The translations under genes were made by a program, and so were the position numbers. From contig JAJEJU010000025.1 of NCBI GenBank assembly GCA_021390615.1, positions 1,240,001 to 1,304,000 of the forward strand: 64,000 nt of DNA. The letters are read 5' to 3'. The DNA comes from Rhodanobacteraceae bacterium ZG21-1 (GTDB lineage: Bacteria > Pseudomonadota > Gammaproteobacteria > Xanthomonadales > Rhodanobacteraceae). Positions 1 to 9,564 of the stretch are shown here, piece by piece; the first letter of the stretch is position 1, and every line of letters begins with the position of its first letter. The notes under the pieces are model-generated. The model saw nothing but the letters and a program-made list of their open reading frames with translations, did not search any database and was not told where the DNA came from.

Positions 1-1278
1 AAGGAAACCACTGCTAGTGCCACCACTGCCACCACCACCACTGCCGGTAGCCGACTGACTGCCGCTGGTCAGCAGCTTGGCGATGTCCTTGGCCTTGCCG
101 TAGCTGATCGGCACATAATCGGTGACCAGTTCGGCGTTGTCCTCGGCCTTCTGGCGCGCGTTGGCGACGCTCTGCTCGTAGTCGGCCAGTTCCTTCTGCG
201 GCGCAATCCAGATCACGTTGCCGTTGCGACGCTTGTCCAGGCCCTTGGCACGCAGCACCACGTCCAGCGCCTGATCCCAGGGCACGTTGACCAGCCGCAG
301 CGTGACGCTGCCGGACACGGTGTCCGAAGCGACCAGGTTCAGGCCGGAGATGTCGGCCAGCAGCTGCAGGGCCGAACGCACCGGGATGTCCTGGAAATTG
401 AAGGTGACGCGATTGCCGCTGTAGACCGGCTCCTGTCCCTTGGCGGACTGCGCGTCCTGCTTCTTCGGCGCCACCTCGATCACGTACTGCTGACCGGTCT
501 GGTAGGAGGAAGTGTCTACGTTGCCCTTGATCGCGATCTCCATCCGCGCGCCGCCGCCGCCGATGCCGCCGCTGCGCGTGACCACCGACTGCACCGGCGT
601 GGCGAAATCGAGCACATCCAGCCGCTGGGCCAGGTTCGGCGGCAGATTGGCGTGGTCGATGGTCACCAGCAGCTTGTCGCCCTGGCGGTGCGTGTCGACG
701 TTGGCGCCGGTGCCGTTGAAACCGATCAGCACCCGCCCCTCGCCGTTCGGGCCGCGGCGGAAGTCGATGCTGGACACGGCCGGGCCGTTCATCGCCGAGG
801 GCAGCGCCTTGGACGGATCGATGGTGGCCGCCGTGGTGGTGTTGCCGGCGTCGCTGCCGTTATTGATGGTGAGATTGAGCGTGTCGCCGGCAATGCTGGT
901 GCGATAGCTGGAATCGCGGATCAGGTCGACCACCACACGGGTGCGGCCGCCGGCCGCCACCGCAGTGACGCCCGTCGCCACGCCATTGCTGAGGTCGGTA
1001 TGGCGCGGCGCAGTGTTGTCGGTGTCGGCGAAATCGATCGCGATGCGCGGCGGATTGCCGGTGGTGAAGATCTTCGGTTCCGGCACCGTGCCGGCGAAGC
1101 TCAGGTGCAGCTGGACGCGCCCGCCGGGAAGCGAGTCGTAGCTGATGCCGCGCAACGTGGAGCCGGCTGCGGTCGCCGCGCCCGACCAGGCGCCGACGAC
1201 GATCATCAGGCCCGCGAGCAGATTACGACTGACTTGGCGCATCACACGTTCCCGGACAAGTTTGCTGTGGTTGGTCAT
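1..1278 (-). CDS. pilQ: type IV pilus secretin PilQ (3' part outside the window)
   Basis: PilQ forms the outer-membrane secretin pore through which the type IV pilus leaves the cell. The frame runs open from ATG 1278 to the window edge, giving 426 codons. The first 35 residues look like a signal peptide. An AMIN-type domain follows at about 37-130 and a second AMIN-like segment later, which would bind peptidoglycan. A secretin short domain starts near residue 289 (RVTFNFQDIPVRSALQLL). The N1 domain begins just before the edge, interrupted by a Gly/Ser-rich linker at 1-60. The secretin barrel itself lies beyond position 1. The start sits 19 bp after pilP, as the last gene of the pilMNOPQ operon. 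A second in-frame ATG at 1242 is a possible alternative start. Confidence 0.93.
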   Translation of the reverse strand, partial: MTNHSKLVRERVMRQVSRNLLAGLMIVVGAWSGAATAAGSTLRGISYDSLPGGRVQLHLSFAGTVPEPKIFTTGNPPRIAIDFADTDNTAPRHTDLSNGVATGVTAVAAGGRTRVVVDLIRDSSYRTSIAGDTLNLTINNGSDAGNTTTAATIDPSKALPSAMNGPAVSSIDFRRGPNGEGRVLIGFNGTGANVDTHRQGDKLLVTIDHANLPPNLAQRLDVLDFATPVQSVVTRSGGIGGGGARMEIAIKGNVDTSSYQTGQQYVIEVAPKKQDAQSAKGQEPVYSGNRVTFNFQDIPVRSALQLLADISGLNLVASDTVSGSVTLRLVNVPWDQALDVVLRAKGLDKRRNGNVIWIAPQKELADYEQSVANARQKAEDNAELVTDYVPISYGKAKDIAKLLTSGSQSATGSGGGGSGGTSSGFL

Positions 1279-1297
1279 GGCATCTGCCCCTGTATGC

Positions 1298-1840
1298 TTA
1301 TTTCTCGCCGAGCGCGATGCTGGCCGGACGCTCCATCCAGCCGCCGTTACCGTTGGAAACCATCTCGACCAGGTCGAGGTGGTCGTCGCTGATGGCAGTT
1401 ACGCGGCCATAGTTCTGGCCCATGTATTCGTTGCGGTGGACGCGATGGATCACGCCGCCAGGATCCTTGATGAGGACCTCCGTCGACGGGCCCGTGCCGA
1501 CCGTGCCCACCATCTTCAGGCTGTCCAGCGAGAACATCTCCAGGGGCTGCTTGGGACGATCCTGGTCCGGATGCGGCCCGCTGCCGGCGGTGGTCGGCTG
1601 CAGCTCGGCGGTGCTGGGACTGAACGGGTCACGCCGGTCCTGGTCGTTGTACTGGAAGGTCTCGAAGGTCTTGATGACCGGCAGCGGCTGGATCGGCGCG
1701 CCTTTCTTGGCCTTCTCCTGGGCGACCCAGTTGTGCAGGTCCGACATGCCGCTGTCGCAGCCGGCCAGCGCCAGCGCGACGCCGAGCAGGGCCAGCGCGC
1801 GTGCGAAGCGGGTCGGCATGATGACGATCCGACGATTCAT
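1298..1840 (-). CDS. pilP: type IV pilus lipoprotein PilP
   Basis: PilP is an inner-membrane lipoprotein that links the PilMNO alignment complex to the N0 domain of the PilQ secretin. The 180-residue product has a signal peptide ending in a lipobox (ALAGC, Cys28). An extended linker follows, then the conserved DRRDPFSP segment and a C-terminal beta domain with the MVGTV motif typical of PilP. Length is normal for the family. The start ATG overlaps the pilO stop by 4 bp, indicating translational coupling in the pil operon. Confidence 0.93.
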   Translation of the reverse strand: MNRRIVIMPTRFARALALLGVALALAGCDSGMSDLHNWVAQEKAKKGAPIQPLPVIKTFETFQYNDQDRRDPFSPSTAELQPTTAGSGPHPDQDRPKQPLEMFSLDSLKMVGTVGTGPSTEVLIKDPGGVIHRVHRNEYMGQNYGRVTAISDDHLDLVEMVSNGNGGWMERPASIALGEK

Positions 1841-2505
1841 GGCTGGCCCCCTGCCTTCGCCGGTGTCTTCTTGCCCGCCTTGCCGTCGGCGCTCTCGTCG
1901 TCGTCGAGGTAGCGGTAGGTCTTCACCGTGCCCTGCAGCACCAGCAGGCCGTTGGCGCCGCCCTTGCTCTTGTCCGCATCCTTCGGCGTCAGCGACACGT
2001 CGTGCAGGGTCAGGATCACCACTCGCGGCAGCGAGGCGACGCCGCTGATGAAGGTGCCGAACTGGTGATAGGTGCCCACCATGCGCAGGGTGATCGGCTT
2101 CTCGGCGTAGAAGTCCTTCGGCACTTCCGCGCCCGGCTGGAACAGCTCGGTCTCCAGGCCGGCCGACAGCGCCGTCTGCGAGATGTCCACCAGCAGCTCG
2201 GGCATCTCGGTCTTGCTGGGCAGCTGGCGCAGCAGCTGGCGCAGCATGTCCTGCATCTCGTTGAGCTGCTGCTGCAGCGCCTCGAGATTGACCGCCTTGG
2301 CCTGCTTCTGGGTGAACTCCTGCTTCAGCGACTCTTCCTTGGCGGCGGCAGCGGCCAGGTCGTCCTGCTGGTTGCTGACATAGGTGTACCAGCCCAGGAA
2401 GGCGATGATCGCGAAGACCAGCGAGATGAAGAAGATCTTGATCGACTTCGGCCAGCCGCCGACGTTGTTGCGATCGAGGTTGCGCAGATCCGAGAAGAAG
2501 CTCAT
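1837..2505 (-). CDS. pilO: type IV pilus inner-membrane protein PilO
   Basis: PilO pairs with PilN in the inner membrane to form the periplasmic alignment complex of the type IV pilus machine. The 222-residue product has a short cytoplasmic N-terminus, one membrane segment (about residues 23-42) and a coiled coil (about 48-100). A ferredoxin-like periplasmic domain follows, with the conserved GTYHQFGTFISGVA segment. The last 25 residues are Lys/Ala-rich and probably disordered. Both ends overlap neighbours by 4 bp (pilN upstream, pilP downstream), so the operon is tightly coupled. Confidence 0.94.
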   Translation of the reverse strand: MSFFSDLRNLDRNNVGGWPKSIKIFFISLVFAIIAFLGWYTYVSNQQDDLAAAAAKEESLKQEFTQKQAKAVNLEALQQQLNEMQDMLRQLLRQLPSKTEMPELLVDISQTALSAGLETELFQPGAEVPKDFYAEKPITLRMVGTYHQFGTFISGVASLPRVVILTLHDVSLTPKDADKSKGGANGLLVLQGTVKTYRYLDDDESADGKAGKKTPAKAGGQP

Positions 2506-3307
2506 GGCTTGGCTCCCGTCGCGCCGGCCGCAGTCGCCGATTTCGCCGGCGTAGCAGGGGCCGGCTTGCCGGCAGGAGCGGCCGGCTTGTTCGCGGAGAC
2601 GGTCACCACGGCCTTGGCGGCGTCGGTGAGCGCCTGTCGACCGGCCGAGGTCGCCGAGGAAGCCGGCGCACCTGCCGCAGCCGGCGCCGAGGCCCCCGCT
2701 GCCTGGCCGCTCGCAGCCTGACCGTTAGCCTGGCCATTGGCCGCTCCGCCGCCATCCTCGTCAGACTTCGGCCGCGACAGCGCCACGTCCAGGCCAAAGG
2801 CATAAGGCATGCGCGACGAGTCGTGGCTGTTCTCGGTCTTGCGCAGGTCGGTATGGCCCATCCAGGGCGAGCCTTCGATATTGCGCATGTACTCGGCCAC
2901 GCTGGCGTTGGATTGGGCCACGCCGTCCAGCGACATCGAGTCGCCGTTCTGCTTCAGCGCGGCAAGCCGCGCGCTGGACGGAATCGTGCGCACCAGCTCG
3001 TCGAACAAGTGCACCATCTGCGAGCGGTTGGCCTGCAGCTGCTCGATGATCTGCTTGCGCGCCAGCAGGCGCTCGCGCACCTTCTCCAGATCCTTGATCT
3101 TGGCGATGCGATCGTCGAGCTGCTTGATCTCGCCCTGCAGGTAGGCGTTGCGCTCGTTCTGATTGTCGATGCGCAGGTTCATCCAGATCGCCCACAGGAG
3201 CACGAAGACCAGCGCCGCCACCAGCGAGAGAATCAACTGCCCGATGAATTCGCGCTGCCGTTGCTTGCGGCGCTCCGCGCGCCAGGGCAGTAGGTTGATA
3301 TGCGCCA

Positions 3308-3308
<1 letters not shown>
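2502..3308 (-). CDS. pilN: type IV pilus inner-membrane protein PilN with long Ala/Pro-rich tail
   Basis: PilN binds cytoplasmic PilM through its N-terminal INLLPWR motif, seen here at residues 4-10. It spans the membrane once (about 20-42) and dimerises with PilO through a coiled coil and a ferredoxin-like periplasmic domain. The product is 268 residues, longer than many PilN proteins (roughly 180-200). The excess is a C-terminal tail of about 80 residues rich in Ala, Pro, Gly and Ser (2502-2750), which looks disordered and may extend into the periplasm. The start overlaps the pilM stop by one base. Confidence 0.93.
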
Positions 3309-4644
<1,336 letters not shown>

Positions 4645-7188
4645 ATGCGAATTTTGAAGCGTTTGCTGCGCTGGATGGTGATCCTGGCCTTCACCGGCCT
4701 GCTGCTGGCCGTGGCCGCGGTAGGCGTGGCGTACTGGCTGATCTCGCCCAGCCTGCCCTCGGTGGCCGTGCTCAAGGATTACCACATGCAGGTGCCCCTG
4801 CGTGTACTTACCTCGGACGGCAAGCTGATCGCAAGTTTTGGCGAAACCCGCCGCATCCCGGTTGCCATCGGCGACGTGCCGGAGCGGCTGAAGCACGCCG
4901 TGCTGTCGGCCGAGGATTCGGACTTCTACAGCCATCCCGGCGTGGACTGGCACGGCATCGCGCGCGCGGGCTGGCATGTGGTGATCTCCGGCGGCGACAA
5001 GGGGCCAGGCGGCTCCACCATCACCCAGCAGGTGGCGCGTAACTTCTTTCTGAGTCCCGAGAAGCTCTATTCGCGCAAGCTCTCCGAAATCTTCATCGCC
5101 TTGCGCATGGAGCACGAGTTCACCAAGGACCAGATCCTCGAGCTGTACGTCAACAAGATGTTCCTCGGCCACCGCGCCTACGGCGTGGCCGCCGCCGCTT
5201 CGTACTACTACGGCAAGACGCTGGACCAGCTCAGCATCGCCGAGTGCGCGATGATCGCCTCGACCTTCCAGCTGCCTTCGGTGGTCAACCCGATCAACAA
5301 CCCGCAACGCGGCATGCGCCGGCGCAACTGGGTGCTCGGCCAGATGCTGAGCAACCACTACATCAGCAAGGACGAATACGAGCAGGCGATCGCCGAGCCG
5401 AACCACGCCTTCCCGCATGAACCGGCGATCGAGGCCGACGCGCCCTACCTGGCCGAGATGGTGCGCCTGCAGGTGCTCGACCGCTTCGGCAACGACGCGC
5501 TCACCGAAGGCTACGTGGTCAAGACCACCATCCGCAGCGACCGCCAGCAGGAGGCCGTCGAGGCCCTGCGCGTAGGCCTGGCCGAGTACGACCACCGCCA
5601 CGGCTGGCGCGGCCCCGAGGCACACCAGGAGCTGGCTGCCGGCGCCGGCGCGGACGACTACGACCGCGTGCTGTCCAACTACACCGCGGTGAACGGTCTG
5701 CAGCCCGCCATCGTCACCGACGTCTCGGCCGACGAGGCCACCGTCTACCTGCCCAGCCACGACAGCGTGAAGCTGGGCCTGGAGGCGATGAGCTGGGCGC
5801 GCGCCTACGTCAGCGACACCCGCGTCGGCGCCGCGCCCAAGAACGTGGCCGGCCTGCTCAAGCGCGGCGACGTGATCCGCGTGAGCCGCAACGACAAGGG
5901 CGACTGGCAGTTGGCGCAGATCCCCAAGGTGCAGGGTGCGCTCAGCTCGATCAACCCGGAAGACGGCTCGGTGCAGTCCCTGGTCGGCGGCTACAGCTTC
6001 CAGCTCAGCAAATTCAACCGCGCCGTGATGGCGGCGCGCCAGCCCGGCTCGAGCTTCAAGCCGTATATCTACTCGGCCGCCTTCGAGCGCGGCTTCACCC
6101 CCGCCTCGATCGTCAACGACGCTCCGCTCTCGTTGCCCGATCCCTCGCGCCCGGGCGGCGTGTGGACGCCGGCCAACGACGACAACTCCTTCGACGGCCC
6201 GATCCGCCTGCGTGAGGCGCTGGTGAAGTCCAAGAACCTGGTGTCGGTGCGCCTGCTCGACGCGATCGGAGTGCGCTACGCGCGCGACTACGCCACCCGC
6301 TTCGGCTTCTCGCCGGACGCCCTGCCGCCCAACCTGTCGATGGCCCTGGGCACCGCCTCGGTCTCGCCGATGGGCATGAGCCGCGGCTACGCCGTGTTCG
6401 CCAACGGCGGCTACCTGGTAACGCCCTATTTCATCAGCGAGATCGACGACCGCGACGGCAAGCCGCTGTACACCGCCAACCCGGCGCGCGCCTGCCGCAC
6501 CTGCCAGGAACGCCTGCTGCAGAACACCCCGCCCGGCCCGCCCCCTGCCAACATGCTCGGCAGCGCCGGCAACGGCGCCGCGGCCTCCGGTTCCAGCGCC
6601 GGCCCGGCCGCCAGCGGCAGCGTGGCCGGGGTCGGCGATGCGGTGCTGCCGGCCGATGCGCACGACGGCAGCCATCCGCCGGTGCTGGCGCCGCACGTGA
6701 TCGACATCCGCAACGACTACCTGGTCACCTCGCTGATGAAGGACGTGATCCTACGCGGCACTGGCGCGGCGGCGCGCAAGCTCGGCCGCGACGACCTGGC
6801 CGGCAAGACCGGCTCCACCAACGACCACCGCGACGCCTGGTTCGTCGGCTTCAACGGCGACCTGGTCACCGCGGTGTGGGTAGGCTTCGACGACTTCAGC
6901 CCGCTGGGCCGCGCCCAGGGCGTGGGCGAATTCGGCGCGCAGGCGGCGCTGCCGATCTGGATGGGCTACATGGGCGCGGCGCTGAAGGGCGCGCCGTCCA
7001 ACAGCCTGCCGATGCCGCCCGGCATCACCACCGTGCAGATCAACCGCAGCAGCGGCCTGCCCACTGCGCCGGGCGATCCCGATGCCATGGCCGAGATGTT
7101 CAAGGTCGAAGACGTCGACCGCTTGCGCGAGCAGGCGAACCAGCAGCAGCAGGACGACCAGCAGCAGCACGCTTACGACATCTTCTGA
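4645..7188 (+). CDS. ponA: bifunctional penicillin-binding protein 1A
   Basis: This class A PBP polymerises glycan strands and cross-links peptides in the periplasm. It has one N-terminal membrane anchor (about residues 8-32). The GT51 transglycosylase domain carries the EDSDFYSHPGVD and GGSTITQQVARN motifs. An OB-like insert follows, then the transpeptidase with the active-site SSFK (QPGSSFKPYIYS), SKN and KTG (AGKTGSTND) motifs. The start at 4645 (847 aa) is preferred to GTG/ATG candidates at 4600, because the protein then opens with MRILKRLLRW directly before the anchor. A Gly/Ala/Ser-rich low-complexity insert (6526-6690, about residues 627-681) sits between the SKN and KTG motifs. The ponA/pilM divergent order is common in gammaproteobacteria. 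Confidence 0.95.
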   Translation: MRILKRLLRWMVILAFTGLLLAVAAVGVAYWLISPSLPSVAVLKDYHMQVPLRVLTSDGKLIASFGETRRIPVAIGDVPERLKHAVLSAEDSDFYSHPGVDWHGIARAGWHVVISGGDKGPGGSTITQQVARNFFLSPEKLYSRKLSEIFIALRMEHEFTKDQILELYVNKMFLGHRAYGVAAAASYYYGKTLDQLSIAECAMIASTFQLPSVVNPINNPQRGMRRRNWVLGQMLSNHYISKDEYEQAIAEPNHAFPHEPAIEADAPYLAEMVRLQVLDRFGNDALTEGYVVKTTIRSDRQQEAVEALRVGLAEYDHRHGWRGPEAHQELAAGAGADDYDRVLSNYTAVNGLQPAIVTDVSADEATVYLPSHDSVKLGLEAMSWARAYVSDTRVGAAPKNVAGLLKRGDVIRVSRNDKGDWQLAQIPKVQGALSSINPEDGSVQSLVGGYSFQLSKFNRAVMAARQPGSSFKPYIYSAAFERGFTPASIVNDAPLSLPDPSRPGGVWTPANDDNSFDGPIRLREALVKSKNLVSVRLLDAIGVRYARDYATRFGFSPDALPPNLSMALGTASVSPMGMSRGYAVFANGGYLVTPYFISEIDDRDGKPLYTANPARACRTCQERLLQNTPPGPPPANMLGSAGNGAAASGSSAGPAASGSVAGVGDAVLPADAHDGSHPPVLAPHVIDIRNDYLVTSLMKDVILRGTGAAARKLGRDDLAGKTGSTNDHRDAWFVGFNGDLVTAVWVGFDDFSPLGRAQGVGEFGAQAALPIWMGYMGAALKGAPSNSLPMPPGITTVQINRSSGLPTAPGDPDAMAEMFKVEDVDRLREQANQQQQDDQQQHAYDIF

Positions 7189-7208
7189 GGTGCTTCGCGC
7201 ATAGGTTC

Positions 7209-7239
7209 GCGCGCCGGCAGGCGCGCGGGCCTGCTTTCC
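7209..7239 (+). terminator. hairpin downstream of ponA
   Basis: A 7-bp GC-only stem (GCGCGCC / GGCGCGC, loop GGCA) at 7209-7226 is followed by a short T-containing tail. It lies 20 bp after the ponA stop codon. The poor T-run makes it a weak candidate terminator. Confidence 0.4.
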
Positions 7240-7327
7240 TGCTGGCTCACGACTCGGCTTTCTTGTTGACTCACGACCCAGCCTTCTTGCTGGCTCTCGA
7301 CCCAGCCTTTTTGCTGGCCCACGATTC
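7232..7327 (+). repeat. 24-bp tandem repeat, four copies
   Basis: Four head-to-tail 24-bp units lie at 7232-7255, 7256-7279, 7280-7303 and 7304-7327, each a variant of AGCCTTCTTGCTGGCTCACGACCC. The units resemble the stretch TTCTCTTTGCTGGCCCACGACG found inside the terminal module of the inverted-repeat element at 7560-7590. The array may therefore have arisen by amplification of that piece. It follows the ponA stop and is not inside a credible gene. The period is a multiple of three, so it reads as an octapeptide repeat in one frame, but that frame is a shadow. Confidence 0.85.
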
Positions 7328-7535
7328 GTTACCGATTCGACTTCTGTGCGGGCACAGCTCCTCCGCTAGCTCACTAAGCGGTAGCAGCTACGAGGGCAGT
7401 AGCTGCGGGTGAACGACTCGGCCAGCTGAAGAGTGCTGGCGGCAGGTACGGATGCCGGGATCGGGCGCCGCAATGCTAGGGGATATCTGGCGCAGCTCGA
7501 CGAGACAGTTGAGGCGGTGTCGTCATCTGACCTGG

Positions 7536-7676
7536 GTTTCGGTCGCCTCCCGGCGCCCGAGTCACTTCTCTTTGCTGGCCCACGACGCCGCAGGAGCGGC
7601 GGCGAACGGCGCAGCCGGCCCGAAGGGCGAAGGGCAGGATGCCCGGAGTCAAGAAAAGTGGCCCAAAGAAACGGCC
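7536..7676 (+). repeat. 141-bp terminal module, left copy
   Basis: The module starts GTTTCGGTCGCC and ends CCCAAAGAAACGGCC. Internally it has the small palindrome CGCCGCAGGAGCGGCG and the paired GGCCCGAAGGGCGAAGGGC tract. The same length and order recur in reverse complement at 8364-8504 with scattered mismatches. Confidence 0.8.
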
Positions 7677-7742
7677 TTGCTGAGCACGCCGAACATACAA
7701 GCCTGTGCTGCCACGCCTTGTTGACTAAGGGTGCTACTCAAG

Positions 7743-7885
7743 AGGAGCTACTGGGGCTACACCGCGGCCGCTCGGGGACTGCATCGAGCACGTCGGGGAT
7801 AGAGCGTGTGAGGAGACGCTTTGCCGACATGGCTCGATCCTCACAGAGGAGTTACTGCGGCTATACCGCCATCGCTCGAGAACTG
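7743..7885 (+). repeat. 104-bp units, left array (two copies)
   Basis: AGGAGCTACTGGGGCTACACCGC begins at 7743 and its variant AGGAGTTACTGCGGCTATACCGC at 7847, exactly 104 bp apart. The second half of the first unit has diverged. The units are inverted relative to the array at 8059-8360. A period of 104 is not divisible by three, which argues against a coding repeat. Confidence 0.75.
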
Positions 7886-7892
7886 GCGCAAG

Positions 7893-8058
7893 GGAGGCGC
7901 TCTAGCAATTTGGAGTTGGCAATTCAAAATTGCACATTTAAATGGGCTTATTTGAATGCGCGTAGCGTCATACGTTTTGCGGTGGCATTCCCACTTATTT
8001 GCCTCGACCTTCTAAGCCCGGCGATGCGCAGCGAGCAAGGCTAGTCCCGCCCAGTCAT
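7893..8058. other. AT-rich unique core between the inverted arms
   Basis: About 165 bp separate the two arms. The part at 7904-8003 is far richer in A and T than anything nearby. It holds a small perfect hairpin, GCAATT-CAA-AATTGC, at 7919-7933. No open reading frame or known motif was recognised. Confidence 0.6.
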
Positions 8059-8360
8059 CGAGTGTTCGCGGTATAGCCGCTGTAACTCATCTTGAGGAAC
8101 CCCCTTTGTCGACAAGGCTCTGCGGTTCGGGCTTGTATCTCCGGCATGCTCGACGCAATTCTCAAGCGGCCGTGGTGTAGCCACAGTAGCTCCTCTTGAG
8201 GAGCCCCCTTTGTCGACAAGGCTCTGCGGTTCGGGCTTGTATCTCCGGCGTGCTCGATGCAGTTCCCGAGCGATCGCGGTGTAGCCGCAGTAGCTCCTCT
8301 TGAGGAGCACCCTTGGTCGACAAGGCGTAGCAGTTCAGGCTTGTATGTTCGGCGTGCTCC
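8059..8360 (-). repeat. 104-bp units, right array (about three copies)
   Basis: Unit boundaries fall at 8094, 8198 and 8302, giving two full 104-bp copies flanked by partial ones. Each unit carries the segments GTCGACAAGGCTCTGCGGTT, GGGCTTGTATCTCCGGC and TAGCCGCAGTAGCTCCTCTT with a few substitutions. The array is the reverse complement of the units at 7743-7885. Confidence 0.85.
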
Positions 8361-8363
8361 AAG

Positions 8364-8504
8364 GGCCTTTTCTTTGGGCTACTTTTTTTGACTCCGGGCA
8401 TCCCGCCCTTCGCCCTTCGGGCCGGCTACGCCGTTCGCCGCCGCTCCTGCGGCGTCGTGGGCCAGCAAAGAAAAGTGGCTCGGGTGCCGGCAGGCGACCG
8501 AAAC
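8364..8504 (-). repeat. 141-bp terminal module, right copy
   Basis: This is the reverse-complement partner of 7536-7676, of the same length. It begins GGCCTTTTCTTTGGGC and ends GGCGACCGAAAC. It contains the palindrome CGCCGCTCCTGCGGCG. Confidence 0.8.
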
Positions 8505-8792
8505 TCCGCCGGAGGCGAGCCAGGTCGCAAAAGCGTTACGGTAAGCGAATCAGGCCGTGAAAGCGCCATGCCGCACGAAGCATCCGTAACCCCGAGCCAT
8601 TGCGCTGTAAACACCACCTCGACGCGCCAAGCCGCAGGCGCAAAATCGCACCCAGCGCAGAAACATTCGCGTCACATGCCGCCACAGCGGCCACCCACTC
8701 GCCCGCGCAGCTCCTCCTACCTCTGGCCTTCTGCGCCCCGGTCTGCGAGGATCAGCCCATCGGCGATTGCCCGGGCGACGCAGGAGTGCGGT

Positions 8793-9467
8793 ATGTCACG
8801 CGGTCAACACCATCGCATCCATGCCCAGGACCGGACGCAGCGCAGCCGTCTGCGGGTAGCGCAGGAAGCGGCTCGACTGATGAGCGAGCACGGCATCCGC
8901 GATTTCCATCACGCCAAGCTCAAAGCTGCCGAACGGCTCGGCGTGCTGGACGAACAGGCGCTGCCGCGCAACCACGAGATCGAGCAGGCACTGCGCGAGC
9001 ACCAGCGCCTGTTCCATGCCGACCGCCAGCCGCAGCTGCTGCGCGAGCGGCGCGAGGCGGCGATCGAGGCGATGCGCTTCCTGCAGCGCTTCGAGCCTCG
9101 CCTGGTCGGCGCCGTGCTCGACGGCACCGCCGACGCGCACTCGGCGATCTGCCTGCACGTGTTCTGCGACGATGCCGAGGCGGTGAGCCTGTTCCTGCGC
9201 GAGCACGGTGTGCCAGTCGAAGCGCAGACGCGGCGCCTGCGCCTCAGCCGCGACGAACAGGCCGAGTATCCGGTGCTGTTGTTTGCCGCCGATGCGTTGC
9301 CGTTCGACCTCACCGTGCTGCCGCACGACGCCCTGCGCCAGGCGCCGCTGGACCGCGTCGACGACCGGCCGATGCGCCGCGCCGCGCTGGCGGCGGTCGA
9401 AATGCTGGTGGCCGAGGAAGATGCTCCCGACGAGTTGGAGCGCATGCTCGCCGCGGTCAGGCGCTGA
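8793..9467 (+). CDS. conserved protein of unknown function
   Basis: This 224-residue protein is Arg/Glu/Leu-rich with no signal peptide or membrane segment, so it is probably cytoplasmic. The first half is helical and highly charged (RLMSEHGIRDFHHAKLKAA, then a long amphipathic stretch). The second half begins VGAVLDGTADAHSAICLHVF and looks like an alpha/beta domain. That segment vaguely recalls a nucleotidyltransferase-like fold, but I cannot confirm it. The ATG at 8793 has AGGAG six bases upstream and is preferred to earlier in-frame starts, which lie in the repeat island. It converges on gltA and shares a terminator with it. The function is not recognised. Confidence 0.75.
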   Translation: MSRGQHHRIHAQDRTQRSRLRVAQEAARLMSEHGIRDFHHAKLKAAERLGVLDEQALPRNHEIEQALREHQRLFHADRQPQLLRERREAAIEAMRFLQRFEPRLVGAVLDGTADAHSAICLHVFCDDAEAVSLFLREHGVPVEAQTRRLRLSRDEQAEYPVLLFAADALPFDLTVLPHDALRQAPLDRVDDRPMRRAALAAVEMLVAEEDAPDELERMLAAVRR

Positions 9468-9505
9468 GCGAAGCCGCCTAGCCACACGTCCGGATAACGG
9501 ATAGC

Positions 9506-9536
9506 AAAACGCCCCCGGTTTGGCCGGGGGCGTTTT
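9506..9536. terminator. bidirectional terminator between the 8793 gene and gltA
   Basis: A 9-bp stem (CGCCCCCGG / CCGGGGGCG) is flanked by AAAA on the left and TTTT on the right. It can therefore act on both converging transcripts. It lies 39 bp after the upstream stop and about 30 bp after the gltA stop. Confidence 0.85.
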
Positions 9537-9564
9537 GTCGTGCCTAGTCGGTGAAGCTGCGCGC

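Larger units (their letters stand above)
7536..8504. repeat. long nested inverted-repeat element
   Basis: This block has mirror organisation. A 141-bp terminal module lies at 7536-7676 and returns as reverse complement at 8364-8504. Inside these lie 104-bp units, two on the left (one diverged) and about three on the right in opposite orientation. The centre is a non-repeated AT-rich core. No transposase or other gene is present. The architecture would allow a hairpin or cruciform with arms of about 350 bp if transcribed or extruded. It could be a composite of dispersed non-autonomous (MITE/REP-like) repeats. The family name is not known to me. Confidence 0.8.

Noticed and set aside
7232-7327. 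Octapeptide-repeat protein encoded by the 24-bp repeats
   Set aside because: The frame is a continuation of a ponA shadow without its own start.
7743-8360. CRISPR array
   Set aside because: Units are 104 bp with no spacer-repeat alternation, and no cas gene is nearby.
7433-8400. Several open frames in the repeat island
   Set aside because: They follow the repeats, change frame with the 104-bp period and have no ribosome binding site.
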